Shown piece by piece: positions 7,288-16,590 of a stretch of 64,000 nt of DNA. The notes beneath the pieces were generated by a model. It was not told the origin of the DNA. It saw only the letters and a program-made list of their open reading frames with translations, and did no database searches. Both the position numbers and the translations under genes were made by a program. Positions within the stretch are counted from its first letter, which is position 1, and each line of letters opens with the position of its first letter. Origin of the DNA: an uncultured Lachnospiraceae bacterium (GTDB lineage Bacteria; Bacillota; Clostridia; Lachnospirales; Lachnospiraceae); contig CANOKL010000020.1 in assembly GCA_947566645.1 (NCBI GenBank), positions 1 to 64,000 on the forward strand, read 5' to 3'.

Positions 7288-7533
7288 ATGGTATATACAC
7301 CAAGGGGTGTCTGTTCTCGTTCGATTCATGTAGAACTTGATGGGGACACGATAAAAAATGTTGAGTTTGTTGGGGGCTGCAATGGAAATACCCAGGGGAT
7401 TGCAAGCCTTGTGCGGGGAATGAATGTGGAGGATGCGATTTCGCGTATGGAAGGCATTACATGTGGGAATAAGTCAACATCCTGCCCGGACCAGCTGGCG
7501 AAGGCTCTTCGTCAGGCGAAGCTGGGGGCATAA
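7288..7533 (+). CDS. TSCPD domain protein (TIGR03905 type)
   Basis: The 81-residue protein starts at ATG 7288 behind AAGGAGG. It consists of one TSCPD domain, with the eponymous TSCPDQLA near residue 68 and two further conserved Cys (in RGVCSRS and GGCNGNTQG). This fold also forms the C-terminus of B12-dependent ribonucleotide reductase. Stand-alone copies are common in Clostridia and have no established role. It lies alone upstream of mtnN, separated by a composite hairpin. Confidence 0.85.
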   Translation: MVYTPRGVCSRSIHVELDGDTIKNVEFVGGCNGNTQGIASLVRGMNVEDAISRMEGITCGNKSTSCPDQLAKALRQAKLGA

Positions 7534-7558
7534 AAAAGGGACAGGTCATTTTTAATCT

Positions 7559-7633
7559 GGGACGGGGCATTTTTCACATCAAAAGCTCCACTGGAGCTTT
7601 TGATGTGCGCTATGGCGAAAAATACCCCGTCCC
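7559..7633. repeat. Nested palindrome between TSCPD gene and mtnN
   Basis: Outer arms of the GGGACGGGG family (7559-7574 with 7618-7633) enclose a separate perfect inverted repeat (7575-7590 with 7592-7607; CACATCAAAAGCTCCA and its complement). The palindrome ends just before the mtnN ribosome site. It may terminate the upstream transcript or act as a leader for mtnN. Confidence 0.7.
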
Positions 7634-7647
7634 CAAAAGGAGGAGCT

Positions 7648-8340
7648 ATGATTGGTATTATTGGTGCGATGGAGGAGGAAGTAAGTGCGCTTAAGGCTGC
7701 GATGGCGGATGTGGTGCAGTCGGAGTTTGCGTCTATGGTTTTTTGCAGGGGGAGACTGTGCGGGAAGGATGTGGTTGTGGTCCGCAGTGGGATTGGCAAG
7801 GTGAATGCGGGTATTTGTGCGCAGATTCTTGTGGACAGGTTCGGGGTGGATCTGTTGATTAATACGGGGATTGCGGGTTCTCTGGATGCGCGGATTGATA
7901 TTGGGGATATGGTGATTTCGGCGGATGCGGTGCATCATGATATGGATGCCACTATATTTGGGGATCCGGCAGGGCAGGTGCCGCGGATGGATACGTTTTC
8001 GTTTCCGGCGGATGAGCGGCTTGTGGAGCTTGCGCGTAAGGCGAATGAGAAGGCGAATCCGGATATTCATACTTTTGTTGGAAGGGTTGCGAGCGGGGAT
8101 CAGTTTGTCTCTTCGCAGGAGGTGAAGGAGAGGATCTCGGGTACGTTCGGGGCGCTCTGTGCGGAGATGGAGGGCGTGGGGATTGCCCATGCGGCTTACT
8201 TGAACAAAGTTTCGTATGTCATTATTCGGGCGATTTCGGATAAAGCTGACAATAGTGCAACGGTGGATTATCCGGAGTTTGAAAAGAAGGCAATTGTCCA
8301 TAGTGTAAGGCTTGTGGAGGAACTTTTGGGGACGATTTAG
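7648..8340 (+). CDS. mtnN: 5'-methylthioadenosine/S-adenosylhomocysteine nucleosidase
   Basis: The enzyme hydrolyses MTA and SAH to adenine and a thioribose or ribosyl-homocysteine, recycling by-products of methylation and polyamine synthesis. The 230-residue length is standard. The start at ATG 7648 follows AAAAGGAGGAG; an upstream in-frame ATG at 7600 lies inside the palindrome and is unlikely. Visible motifs are GIIGAMEEE at the N-terminus, the glycine-rich SGIGKVNAG, the substrate-binding CAEMEGVGIAH and the catalytic Asp in RAISDKAD. Confidence 0.93.
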   Translation: MIGIIGAMEEEVSALKAAMADVVQSEFASMVFCRGRLCGKDVVVVRSGIGKVNAGICAQILVDRFGVDLLINTGIAGSLDARIDIGDMVISADAVHHDMDATIFGDPAGQVPRMDTFSFPADERLVELARKANEKANPDIHTFVGRVASGDQFVSSQEVKERISGTFGALCAEMEGVGIAHAAYLNKVSYVIIRAISDKADNSATVDYPEFEKKAIVHSVRLVEELLGTI

Positions 8341-8429
8341 GAGCAGTGACTGGGACTGGACGGAAGATGATATGACAACAGAATACGGGTTCTGACAGAT
8401 GTGTGTCGGATTCTGGGGAACGCTTTTTG

Positions 8430-8475
8430 GCCCTCCTTCGTGAATTTCAGTTATAATTCATATTAGAAGGAGGGC
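8430..8475 (+). promoter_or_regulatory. Hairpin that buries the ribosome site of the next gene
   Basis: GCCCTCCTT (8430-8438) is the exact complement of AAGGAGGGC (8467-8475), which contains the Shine-Dalgarno of the gene at 8482. A second dyad, TGAATT/AATTCA (8441-8446 with 8455-8460), extends it. A TATAAT at 8452-8457 lies in the loop, so if transcription starts there the 5' arm would not be in the RNA. Confidence 0.5.
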
Positions 8476-8481
8476 TTTATT

Positions 8482-9477
8482 ATGCTGAAAATGATGTTGG
8501 ACAAGTATGTCATTTATGCGCTTATGGGGGGAGCTGCCGCATGCGGTATCATAAGCAAGCTGATTGTCAGTATTACGCTGAAGCGTCTGGTGAAGGCGTC
8601 CGGGAGTATGAATAAGAGCACACATCCATTGATGCGTCTCGTGCGTGCAAAATTTGAGCATGCATGTATGATCAGTGAGAAGGTGGAAAATGTGAGGGTG
8701 TTTGTGGACAAGTATCTCTATGAGTATCGTGTGGCGGGTCTTAAGCTTCACAGCTTAAGGAGGCTGGAGCTTGCGGCATCGTGGGTGTGCCTGATTGCTG
8801 GTCTTGCAGGAGCGGTGTCTATGTATGTGGAAAGCGGTATGAGGGATGAGGTGCTCTGGATCTTTGCGGCCGGGGCGGGGCTTGCGATTCTCGTTTTTCT
8901 TGTACATCTTCTGACAGATGAGAGATACCGAATGGAGGTAATACGCAATTATATGGTAGATTATCTGGAAAATATCTGTCTGCACCGCTATGAGAAGACG
9001 TACCAGAAGGAGCTTAAGGTTATGGCTCCGGAGGTTCCGGTTCCGGAGTTTGGCGAAGTGGCGGGAGATGACGAGCTGTTTGATGAATTGCCAGAGGCTG
9101 ATGATCCCATGAGGCCGCGTCCGGGAAGAGAGGTGCCGTCGCCGGAGACGCCGCCGGAGATTACGCCTCCGGTTATGCCGGAGCCTTATGATGTTCCGGA
9201 ACCCTCCCCGCAGATTCGTGCTGTCAGGGGACGAAGAGAACGGGTGCAGGCTGTTGGAGACAGAGGCATCAGGCCTGTGAGGGAGCAGGAAAAGCTCCCC
9301 GACAGTGGGAGCCGGGATGCGGCAGATATACTTGCCGCAGCAGTGAAGGCCGCAGGGCCCGGTAAGGAGGAAAAGCCGCAGAAGCGCAAAGAAAAGGTAC
9401 AGGAGCGTAAGGAAAAGGGACAGGATCCTGCTAAGGAGGTGCTGATCCGCCAGATTCTGGAAGAGTTTATGGCCTGA
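8482..9477 (+). CDS. Conserved membrane protein of unknown function
   Basis: The 331-residue protein has an N-terminal membrane segment (about 9-30), a basic amphipathic stretch, two further membrane segments (about 92-112 and 123-142) and a long charged tail. The tail (about 185-331) is rich in Pro, Glu and Arg (PSPETPPEITPPVMPEP and repeated KRKEK/ERKEK), probably disordered and cytoplasmic. It ends in VLIRQILEEFMA. I do not recognise a named family. Isolated from neighbours by a hairpin upstream and the pgi promoter downstream. Confidence 0.7.
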   Translation: MLKMMLDKYVIYALMGGAAACGIISKLIVSITLKRLVKASGSMNKSTHPLMRLVRAKFEHACMISEKVENVRVFVDKYLYEYRVAGLKLHSLRRLELAASWVCLIAGLAGAVSMYVESGMRDEVLWIFAAGAGLAILVFLVHLLTDERYRMEVIRNYMVDYLENICLHRYEKTYQKELKVMAPEVPVPEFGEVAGDDELFDELPEADDPMRPRPGREVPSPETPPEITPPVMPEPYDVPEPSPQIRAVRGRRERVQAVGDRGIRPVREQEKLPDSGSRDAADILAAAVKAAGPGKEEKPQKRKEKVQERKEKGQDPAKEVLIRQILEEFMA

Positions 9478-9481
9478 TAAC

Positions 9482-9510
9482 TTGATAAATGCAGTTCAAA
9501 ATGATAAAAT
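9482..9510 (+). promoter_or_regulatory. Sigma-A promoter of pgi
   Basis: TTGATA (9482-9487) and TAAAAT (9505-9510) are 17 bp apart, about 50 bp before the pgi start codon. Confidence 0.65.
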
Positions 9511-9561
9511 ATAGCTATTGAATTAAATATATCTCATCTTAAGAGGAAGGAAGGAACTACT

Positions 9562-10911
9562 ATGGGAAGTAAAGTAACATTTGATTACTCAAAGGCAGGT
9601 GCATTTATCAATGCGCACGAGATGGAATCCATGAAGAAGATTACAGAGGCTGCAAAGGCAGAGCTGCTTGGAAGAGAAGGGGCAGGCAATGATTTCCTTG
9701 GCTGGATTGATCTTCCGGTAGATTATGATAAGGAAGAATTTGCGCGTATCAAGAAGGCGGCTGAGAAGATCAAGGGAGATTCCGAGGTGCTTGTTGTGAT
9801 CGGTATCGGTGGTTCTTATCTGGGGGCACGGGCAGCAATCGAGTTCCTGCGTCACAGCTTTTATAACGTGGTTTCAAAAGAGATCAGAAAGACTCCGGAG
9901 ATTTATTTTGCAGGAAACAGTATCAGCACTACATATTTAAAGCACTTGATTGATGTGATCGGCGACAGAGATTTCTCCGTAAATATTATCTCTAAGTCAG
10001 GAACAACAACAGAGCCGGCAATCGCATTCCGTGTATTCAAGGAGATGCTGGAGAAGAAGTACGGAAAAGAGGAAGCGGCTAAGAGAATCTATGCGACAAC
10101 TGACAAGGCAAGAGGAGCGCTTAAGAAGCTGTCTGACGAGGAAGGCTATGAGGAGTTTGTTGTGCCGGACGATGTAGGCGGACGTTTCTCTGTGCTTACA
10201 GCAGTAGGTCTTCTCCCAATTGCAGTCAGCGGGGCGGACATTGATAAGCTTATGGAGGGCGCAGCATCAGGAAGAGAGGCAGCGCTTCAGAATGCTTTTG
10301 AGGAAAATGATGCATTACTCTATGCAGCAGTCCGCAATATTTTGCACAGGAAGGGCAAGGGCGTAGAGATTCTTGCGAATTATGAGCCGAGCCTTCATTA
10401 TGTATCTGAGTGGTGGAAGCAGCTTTACGGCGAGAGTGAAGGAAAGGATCAGAAGGGAATCCTGCCGGCATCTGTGGATCTTACAACAGACCTCCATTCC
10501 ATGGGACAGTTTATCCAGGACGGAAGCCGCATCATGTATGAGACGGTTCTGGAGGTAGAGGAGTCAGCGGAAGAGATTCTGATCGGAGAGGAGCCGGTAG
10601 ATCTTGACGGCTTGAATTATCTTGCAGGAAAGAGCGTTGATTTTGTAAATAAGAATGCTATGAACGGGACGATTCTTGCTCATACGGATGGAAATGTTCC
10701 GAACCTCCTGGTTAAGATTCCGGGACAGGACGAATTTTCACTGGGACAGCTGTTCTATTTCTTTGAATTTGCCTGCGGCGTAAGCGGATATATTCTCGGA
10801 GTGAATCCATTTAACCAGCCTGGAGTGGAGAGCTATAAGAAGAATATGTTTGCTTTACTTGGAAAGCCGGGGTATGAAAAAGAAAGAGAAGAGTTAATGA
10901 AGAGATTATAA
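9562..10911 (+). CDS. pgi: Glucose-6-phosphate isomerase
   Basis: The enzyme interconverts glucose-6-phosphate and fructose-6-phosphate in glycolysis. At 449 residues it matches the short Firmicute form. Two SIS domains are visible: [12 protein letters not shown] (about 78-90) in the first, and [14 protein letters not shown] and [14 protein letters not shown] further on. [14 protein letters not shown] carries the catalytic region. The ATG follows AGGAAGGAAGG. It overlaps the decarboxylase gene by one base (TAATG), so the two are co-transcribed. Confidence 0.95.
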   Translation: MGSKVTFDYSKAGAFINAHEMESMKKITEAAKAELLGREGAGNDFLGWIDLPVDYDKEEFARIKKAAEKIKGDSEVLVVIGIGGSYLGARAAIEFLRHSFYNVVSKEIRKTPEIYFAGNSISTTYLKHLIDVIGDRDFSVNIISKSGTTTEPAIAFRVFKEMLEKKYGKEEAAKRIYATTDKARGALKKLSDEEGYEEFVVPDDVGGRFSVLTAVGLLPIAVSGADIDKLMEGAASGREAALQNAFEENDALLYAAVRNILHRKGKGVEILANYEPSLHYVSEWWKQLYGESEGKDQKGILPASVDLTTDLHSMGQFIQDGSRIMYETVLEVEESAEEILIGEEPVDLDGLNYLAGKSVDFVNKNAMNGTILAHTDGNVPNLLVKIPGQDEFSLGQLFYFFEFACGVSGYILGVNPFNQPGVESYKKNMFALLGKPGYEKEREELMKRL

Positions 10912-12467
10912 TGATGACACTATATGAGAAGCTGAAAATTTACAGTAGTTCCGATTATTATGGGTTTCACATGCCGGGGCATAAGCGTAACGAGGCGTTT
11001 GCAAAGGCAGTGCCCTCCTGTGAGATAGATATTACAGAGATTGAGGGCTTTGATGACCTTCACCATGCAGATGGAGTGCTGAGGGAGGCGCAGGACCGTG
11101 CGGCGGCGCTCTACGGTGCGGAAGAAACGCATTTTCTCATAAACGGCAGTACGGTAGGGATTCTCAGTGGGATTCTCGGTGTAACAGATAAGGGTGACAG
11201 CATACTTGTGGCAAGAAATTGCCACAAGTCTGTCTACCATGCAATTGATCTGAATGAGCTGGAGCCTGTATATCTCTATCCGAAATTCGACAGGGATACA
11301 CAGCTGAATATGGAAATATCCGTACAGGATGTCAGGGAGGCCCTTGAGGCTTATCCGCAGATACGCGCGGTTGTCATCGTATCACCGACCTTTGACGGGG
11401 TGGTGTCTGATGTGGCGGCAATTGCAGAGGCAGTGCATGAAAAGGGCCTGCCCCTTATTGTGGATGAAGCCCATGGGGCTCATTTTGGATTTCATCCCTA
11501 TTTTCCGCAGAATTCCAACAGGGCCGGCGCGGACATTGTGATTCACAGTCTGCACAAAACACTTCCTTCTCTGACCCAGACCGCGCTGATTCACATAAAC
11601 GGCAGCCTGGTAAGCAGGAGAAAGGTGAGAAAATATCTGCACATGCTGCAGTCTTCAAGTCCTTCCTACGTGCTGATGGCAAGTATTGATTCCTGTATCC
11701 ACCTGCTGGAAGAGAAAATGGAAGAGCTGTTTCTTCCATATATATGTGATCTTGACAGGACAAGGGCTGCCCTGGGGAAGATGAAAAGCCTCCGTCTTAT
11801 TCCGGCAGACACATCCGGCTCAGAAGCCAGCGCTTGGGACCGGTATGACCGTTCCAAAATTATCATTTCCACAAAGGAGGCTGGCATAAGCGGAAGAGAG
11901 CTGTACTACCTTCTTCTGGAGCGTTACCATCTTCAGATGGAGATGAAGGCAGGTACCTATGTAGTGGCTATGACTTCCCTTGCCGACCGGCCGGAGGGCT
12001 TCGAGAGGCTGATCCATGCGCTGACAGAGACTGACCAGAGGCTGTCCGTCTGTCCTCCTCAGTCCGGGTCTTCCCAGCCGTCCCCCGGTACAGATGCACC
12101 GCCGGTGCTTCCGAGGATCTATAGCACGGCTGCTGCAGAACAGATTAGAGAGCTGGCAGAAACAGGCCGGAGAGTTCAGGACAGGCAGACGGCACCTTCC
12201 GGGGAAAGGGGGAAGGAAGGACATGCGGCAGAAATACAAACAGAAGTCCAGGAACGGCCAGGCATAAGGAAAATTCCACAGACAGAGGCTGCAGGATATA
12301 TCTCTTTGGAATATGTATACCTGTACCCTCCGGGAATTCCTATTATAGTCCCTGGAGAGCTCATTACAGAAGCCGCTGTCCGCTTCCTGGACGGCTATGC
12401 CCGGGCGGGCTATACTTTGGAGGGTCCGGAGGAAAAAAACTATCTGGAATGTTACGTCCCCAATTGA
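10911..12467 (+). CDS. Orn/Lys/Arg decarboxylase family PLP enzyme
   Basis: The fold is the class-I-like decarboxylase group that makes polyamine precursors from basic amino acids. At the N-terminus YGFHMPGHKRN is the family hallmark. DEAHGAHFGFHP follows, and the PLP lysine is K216 in HSLHKTLPSLTQTA. A linker of about 70 residues (380-450), rich in Pro, Gln and Arg, separates the large domain from a C-terminal piece with EYVYLYPPGIPIIVPGE. The 518-residue length fits. The exact substrate (Lys, Arg or Orn) cannot be read from the sequence. Confidence 0.85.
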   Translation: MMTLYEKLKIYSSSDYYGFHMPGHKRNEAFAKAVPSCEIDITEIEGFDDLHHADGVLREAQDRAAALYGAEETHFLINGSTVGILSGILGVTDKGDSILVARNCHKSVYHAIDLNELEPVYLYPKFDRDTQLNMEISVQDVREALEAYPQIRAVVIVSPTFDGVVSDVAAIAEAVHEKGLPLIVDEAHGAHFGFHPYFPQNSNRAGADIVIHSLHKTLPSLTQTALIHINGSLVSRRKVRKYLHMLQSSSPSYVLMASIDSCIHLLEEKMEELFLPYICDLDRTRAALGKMKSLRLIPADTSGSEASAWDRYDRSKIIISTKEAGISGRELYYLLLERYHLQMEMKAGTYVVAMTSLADRPEGFERLIHALTETDQRLSVCPPQSGSSQPSPGTDAPPVLPRIYSTAAAEQIRELAETGRRVQDRQTAPSGERGKEGHAAEIQTEVQERPGIRKIPQTEAAGYISLEYVYLYPPGIPIIVPGELITEAAVRFLDGYARAGYTLEGPEEKNYLECYVPN

Positions 12468-12490
12468 GCAAAAAAATCATAAGGAAATTA

Positions 12491-12706
12491 TTGACAAGCC
12501 CGAAAGCTTTGTGTTATAGTAAAAAATGCGTTATTGTGGAAAGGTGTACCATAATATTGTATGAAAAACTGTAGCGCAAAGCTTATTTTCATTGATTTTA
12601 CTAGAGTTATACGGTTTCGTGCCAGTCTGCGGAGTACTTTGGAACAGGCATGGGCTGTACCGGGGAGTGGCGCTGCAAAAAAATAAATAAGGAGTGAAAC
12701 GTCAAT
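12491..12706 (+). promoter_or_regulatory. rpoB promoter and long leader
   Basis: TTGACA (12491-12496) and TATAGT (12515-12520) are 18 bp apart. About 180 nt of leader follow, with dyads such as GTACCGGGGAG and GGAGTAC, then GGAGTGAAAC before the start codon. No protein or known leader class is apparent. The promoter indicates that rpoBC are transcribed independently of ribosomal protein genes here. Confidence 0.6.
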
Positions 12707-15700
12707 ATGGAGAAAAACAGAATTCGCCCTATGAAAAGCGGAAAAAGTTCCCGCATGAGCTATTCCAGGCAAAAAGAAGTTCTTCAGATGCCGAATCTTA
12801 TTGAGGTCCAGAAGGATTCCTACAACTGGTTTCTTGATGAAGGATTGAAGGAAGTATTTGATGATATTTCCCCGATATCTGATTACAGCGGACACCTGAG
12901 CCTGGAATTTGTGGATTTCACCTTATGCGAGAAGGACGTAAAGTACACAATTGAAGAGTGTAAAGAGCGCGATGCGACCTATGCTGCTCCACTCAAGGTG
13001 AAGGTAAGGCTCCACAACAAAGAGACTGAAGAGATCAACGAACATGAGATTTTCATGGGCGACCTGCCGCTGATGACGAGTACTGGAACTTTTGTCATTA
13101 ATGGCGCAGAGCGTGTAATTGTAAGTCAGCTTGTCCGTTCACCAGGTATCTATTACGCGATTGCCCACGATAAGCTGGGTAAAAAGCTGTATTCTTCGAC
13201 TGTTATTCCGAACCGCGGTGCGTGGCTGGAATATGAGACCGACTCCAATGACGTTTTTTATGTACGAGTAGATAGAACGAGGAAGGTGCCGATCACGGTT
13301 CTGATCCGTGCGCTTGGAATCGGCACGAATCCCGAGATTGTAGAACTGTTCGGCGAGGAGCCGAAGATTATGGCGAGCTTCGAAAAGGATGCTGCCACCA
13401 ATTATCAGGAAGGTCTTCTCGAATTATATAAGAAGATCCGTCCGGGCGAGCCGCTTGCAGTGGACAGTGCGGAGAGCCTGATTATGAGCATGTTCTTTGA
13501 TCCGAGGCGGTATGATCTTGCGAAGGTGGGACGGTATAAGTTTAATAAGAAGCTTCTCTTCAGGAACCGTATCGCAGGACAGATCCTTGCGGAGGATGTG
13601 GCCAGTGCAGTGACAGGCGAGGTGATCGCGGAAGCGGGCACTAAGATAACAAGGGAGCTTGCGGACCAGATTCAGAATGCGGCGGTTCCGGCTGTCTGGA
13701 TCAGCAGACCGGAGGAGGAGAGAGACATTAAGGTGCTCTCCAGTATGATGGTGGATCTTACCTCTATCGTGGATATTGACCCGAAGGAGGTAGGGGTTAC
13801 GGAGCTTGTGTACTATCCGGTGCTTGCGGGTCTTTTAGAGGAGACAGCAGGTGACATTGATGAACTCAAAGACGCGATCAGGAGAGATATCCATGACCTG
13901 ATTCCGAAGCATATAACTAAGGAAGATATTCTGGCATCCATTAACTATAATATCCATCTGGAATATGGCATGGGAAATGACGATGACATTGACCACCTTG
14001 GCAACAGGCGTATCCGTGCAGTGGGAGAGCTGCTGCAGAATCAGTACAGGATCGGTCTGTCAAGGCTGGAGAGAGTTGTCCGTGAGCGTATGACGACGCA
14101 GGACTTAGAGGGTATTTCCCCTCAGTCTCTGATTAATATTAAGCCAGTGACGGCTGCAGTGAAGGAGTTCTTTGGCTCCTCCCAGCTGTCCCAGTTCATG
14201 GATCAGAACAACCCCCTTGGTGAGCTGACCCACAAGAGACGTCTGTCAGCTCTTGGTCCGGGAGGTCTGTCAAGAGACCGTGCCGGATTCGAGGTGCGTG
14301 ACGTGCACTATTCCCATTATGGAAGAATGTGCCCCATTGAGACTCCCGAGGGTCCGAACATCGGTCTGATCAACTCACTGGCATGCTATGCGAGAATTAA
14401 CCAGTACGGCTTTGTGGAAGCGCCGTACCGTAAGATTGACCATTCAGACCCCACGAACCCCAGGGTTACGGATGAGGTTGTATATATGACTGCGGACGAG
14501 GAGGATAATTACCACGTTGCGCAGGCGAATGAGGCGTTGGACGAAGAGGGACATTTTGTCCGTAAGAATGTATCCGGACGTTACCGCGAGGAGACCCAGG
14601 AGTACGAGAGAAAGATGTTTGATTACATGGACGTATCTCCGAAGATGGTGTTCTCGGTTGCGACGGCTCTGATCCCCTTCCTTGAAAATGACGACGCGAA
14701 CCGTGCGCTGATGGGTTCCAACATGCAGCGGCAGGCGGTGCCCCTTCTGATGACAGAGGCTCCGGTTGTGGGCACAGGTATGGAGGAAAAATCCGCTGTT
14801 GACTCCGGTGTATGTATTGTCGCGGAAGGAGACGGCGTGGTAGAGCGCGCCACATCCAAGGAGATTACTGTCCGCCAGACCAATGGGAAATTAAGAAAAT
14901 ATAAGCTGACCAAGTTCCTCAGAAGTAATCAGAGCAACTGCTATAACCAGAGACCGATCGTTGTGAAGGGCGACAAGGTGCAGGCAGGAGATGTGATTGC
15001 AGACGGCCCGTCTACCTCAAACGGAGAGATGGCGCTTGGCAAAAACCCGCTGATCGGGTTTATGACCTGGGAAGGTTATAACTATGAGGACGCAGTATTA
15101 TTGAGTGAAAGACTGGTACAGGATGATGTATACACATCCGTACACATTGAAGAATATGAGGCTGAGGCCCGCGACACGAAGCTTGGACCAGAAGAGATTA
15201 CCCGGGATATTCCGGGTGTGGGTGATGATGCCTTAAAAGACCTTGACGAGAGGGGAATTATCCGTATCGGCGCGGAAGTGCGTGCCGGGGATATCCTGGT
15301 AGGAAAGGTAACGCCAAAGGGAGAGACAGAGCTTACTGCAGAGGAGCGTCTGCTTCGTGCGATCTTCGGTGAGAAGGCCCGGGAGGTAAGGGATACGTCT
15401 CTTAAGGTGCCTCACGGCGAGTATGGTATTGTAGTAGATGCCAAGGTATTTACAAGAGATAATGGAGATGAACTGTCTCCGGGAGTGAATCAGTCTGTCC
15501 GGATCTATATTGCCCAGAAGAGAAAGATCTCGGTAGGTGACAAGATGGCGGGACGTCACGGGAACAAGGGTGTTGTCTCCCGTGTGCTTCCGGTTGAGGA
15601 TATGCCGTTCCTTCCGAACGGGCGGCCTCTTGACATTGTGCTGAATCCGCTGGGCGTGCCTTCCCGTATGAATATCGGGCAGGTGCTGGAGATCCATCTG

Positions 15701-16576
15701 TCCCTTGCGGCAAAGGCACTGGGCTTTAACATTGCCACGCCGGTATTTGACGGTGCCAATGAGGATGATATCATGGATACACTCGACCTGGCAAATGATT
15801 ACGTGAATCTGAGCTGGGAGGAGTTTGAAGCGAAGCATAAAGAGGAGCTGCTTCCAGAGGTGCTTCAGTATCTCTCTGACAACAGGGAGCACAGGAAGGT
15901 CTGGAAGGGAGTGCCCATCTCCAGGGATGGAAAGGTACGGCTGCGTGACGGACGTACCGGAGAATATTTCGACAGCCCGGTTACCATTGGGCACATGCAT
16001 TACCTGAAGCTTCATCATCTTGTAGATGATAAGATCCATGCGCGGTCCACGGGTCCTTACTCACTTGTAACCCAGCAGCCATTAGGCGGTAAGGCACAGT
16101 TCGGCGGACAGCGTTTCGGTGAGATGGAGGTATGGGCGTTGGAGGCTTATGGTGCATCCTATACGCTTCAGGAGATCCTGACCGTGAAGTCAGATGATGT
16201 AGTAGGCCGTGTGAAGACCTATGAGGCGATCATCAAGGGTGAGAATGTACCTGAGCCGGGAATTCCGGAGTCCTTCAAGGTGCTTTTAAAGGAGCTTCAG
16301 TCACTGGGACTGGATGTGCGCGTGCTTCGTGATGATAATACAGAGGTTGAGATCATGGAGACCGTGGATATGGGAGAGACGGATTTCCGTTCACTCATAG
16401 AGGGAGACAGAAAATATGAGGATGACAATTTCGGTGAGCAGGGCTACACAGAGCAGGAATTCCAGGGAGATGAGCTCATTGATATTGAAGAGGAAGAAGA
16501 GCCTGATGAGGAGTATGAGATAGATTTTGAGGAAACGGAAGATTTTTCAGATGATTTATCAGACATTGATTATTAG
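12707..16576 (+). CDS. rpoB: RNA polymerase beta subunit
   Basis: The 1289-residue protein forms the core polymerase with RpoC. The rifampicin pocket ([14 protein letters not shown], near residue 490, then [14 protein letters not shown]) has the susceptible-type residues. [16 protein letters not shown] and [11 protein letters not shown] mark the C-terminal conserved blocks. The last 50 residues are an acidic tail ([16 protein letters not shown]), common in Clostridia. It is followed after 14 bp by rpoC. Upstream is a decarboxylase gene, not rplL. Confidence 0.98.
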   Translation: MEKNRIRPMKSGKSSRMSYSRQKEVLQMPNLIEVQKDSYNWFLDEGLKEVFDDISPISDYSGHLSLEFVDFTLCEKDVKYTIEECKERDATYAAPLKVKVRLHNKETEEINEHEIFMGDLPLMTSTGTFVINGAERVIVSQLVRSPGIYYAIAHDKLGKKLYSSTVIPNRGAWLEYETDSNDVFYVRVDRTRKVPITVLIRALGIGTNPEIVELFGEEPKIMASFEKDAATNYQEGLLELYKKIRPGEPLAVDSAESLIMSMFFDPRRYDLAKVGRYKFNKKLLFRNRIAGQILAEDVASAVTGEVIAEAGTKITRELADQIQNAAVPAVWISRPEEERDIKVLSSMMVDLTSIVDIDPKEVGVTELVYYPVLAGLLEETAGDIDELKDAIRRDIHDLIPKHITKEDILASINYNIHLEYGMGNDDDIDHLGNRRIRAVGELLQNQYRIGLSRLERVVRERMTTQDLEGISPQSLINIKPVTAAVKEFFGSSQLSQFMDQNNPLGELTHKRRLSALGPGGLSRDRAGFEVRDVHYSHYGRMCPIETPEGPNIGLINSLACYARINQYGFVEAPYRKIDHSDPTNPRVTDEVVYMTADEEDNYHVAQANEALDEEGHFVRKNVSGRYREETQEYERKMFDYMDVSPKMVFSVATALIPFLENDDANRALMGSNMQRQAVPLLMTEAPVVGTGMEEKSAVDSGVCIVAEGDGVVERATSKEITVRQTNGKLRKYKLTKFLRSNQSNCYNQRPIVVKGDKVQAGDVIADGPSTSNGEMALGKNPLIGFMTWEGYNYEDAVLLSERLVQDDVYTSVHIEEYEAEARDTKLGPEEITRDIPGVGDDALKDLDERGIIRIGAEVRAGDILVGKVTPKGETELTAEERLLRAIFGEKAREVRDTSLKVPHGEYGIVVDAKVFTRDNGDELSPGVNQSVRIYIAQKRKISVGDKMAGRHGNKGVVSRVLPVEDMPFLPNGRPLDIVLNPLGVPSRMNIGQVLEIHLSLAAKALGFNIATPVFDGANEDDIMDTLDLANDYVNLSWEEFEAKHKEELLPEVLQYLSDNREHRKVWKGVPISRDGKVRLRDGRTGEYFDSPVTIGHMHYLKLHHLVDDKIHARSTGPYSLVTQQPLGGKAQFGGQRFGEMEVWALEAYGASYTLQEILTVKSDDVVGRVKTYEAIIKGENVPEPGIPESFKVLLKELQSLGLDVRVLRDDNTEVEIMETVDMGETDFRSLIEGDRKYEDDNFGEQGYTEQEFQGDELIDIEEEEEPDEEYEIDFEETEDFSDDLSDIDY

Positions 16577-16590
16577 GAAGGGGTGCCAGT

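Noticed and set aside
7579..8301. Long minus-strand open frame opposite mtnN
   Set aside because: It mirrors the high-G third positions of mtnN, which is a clear, complete enzyme on the plus strand.
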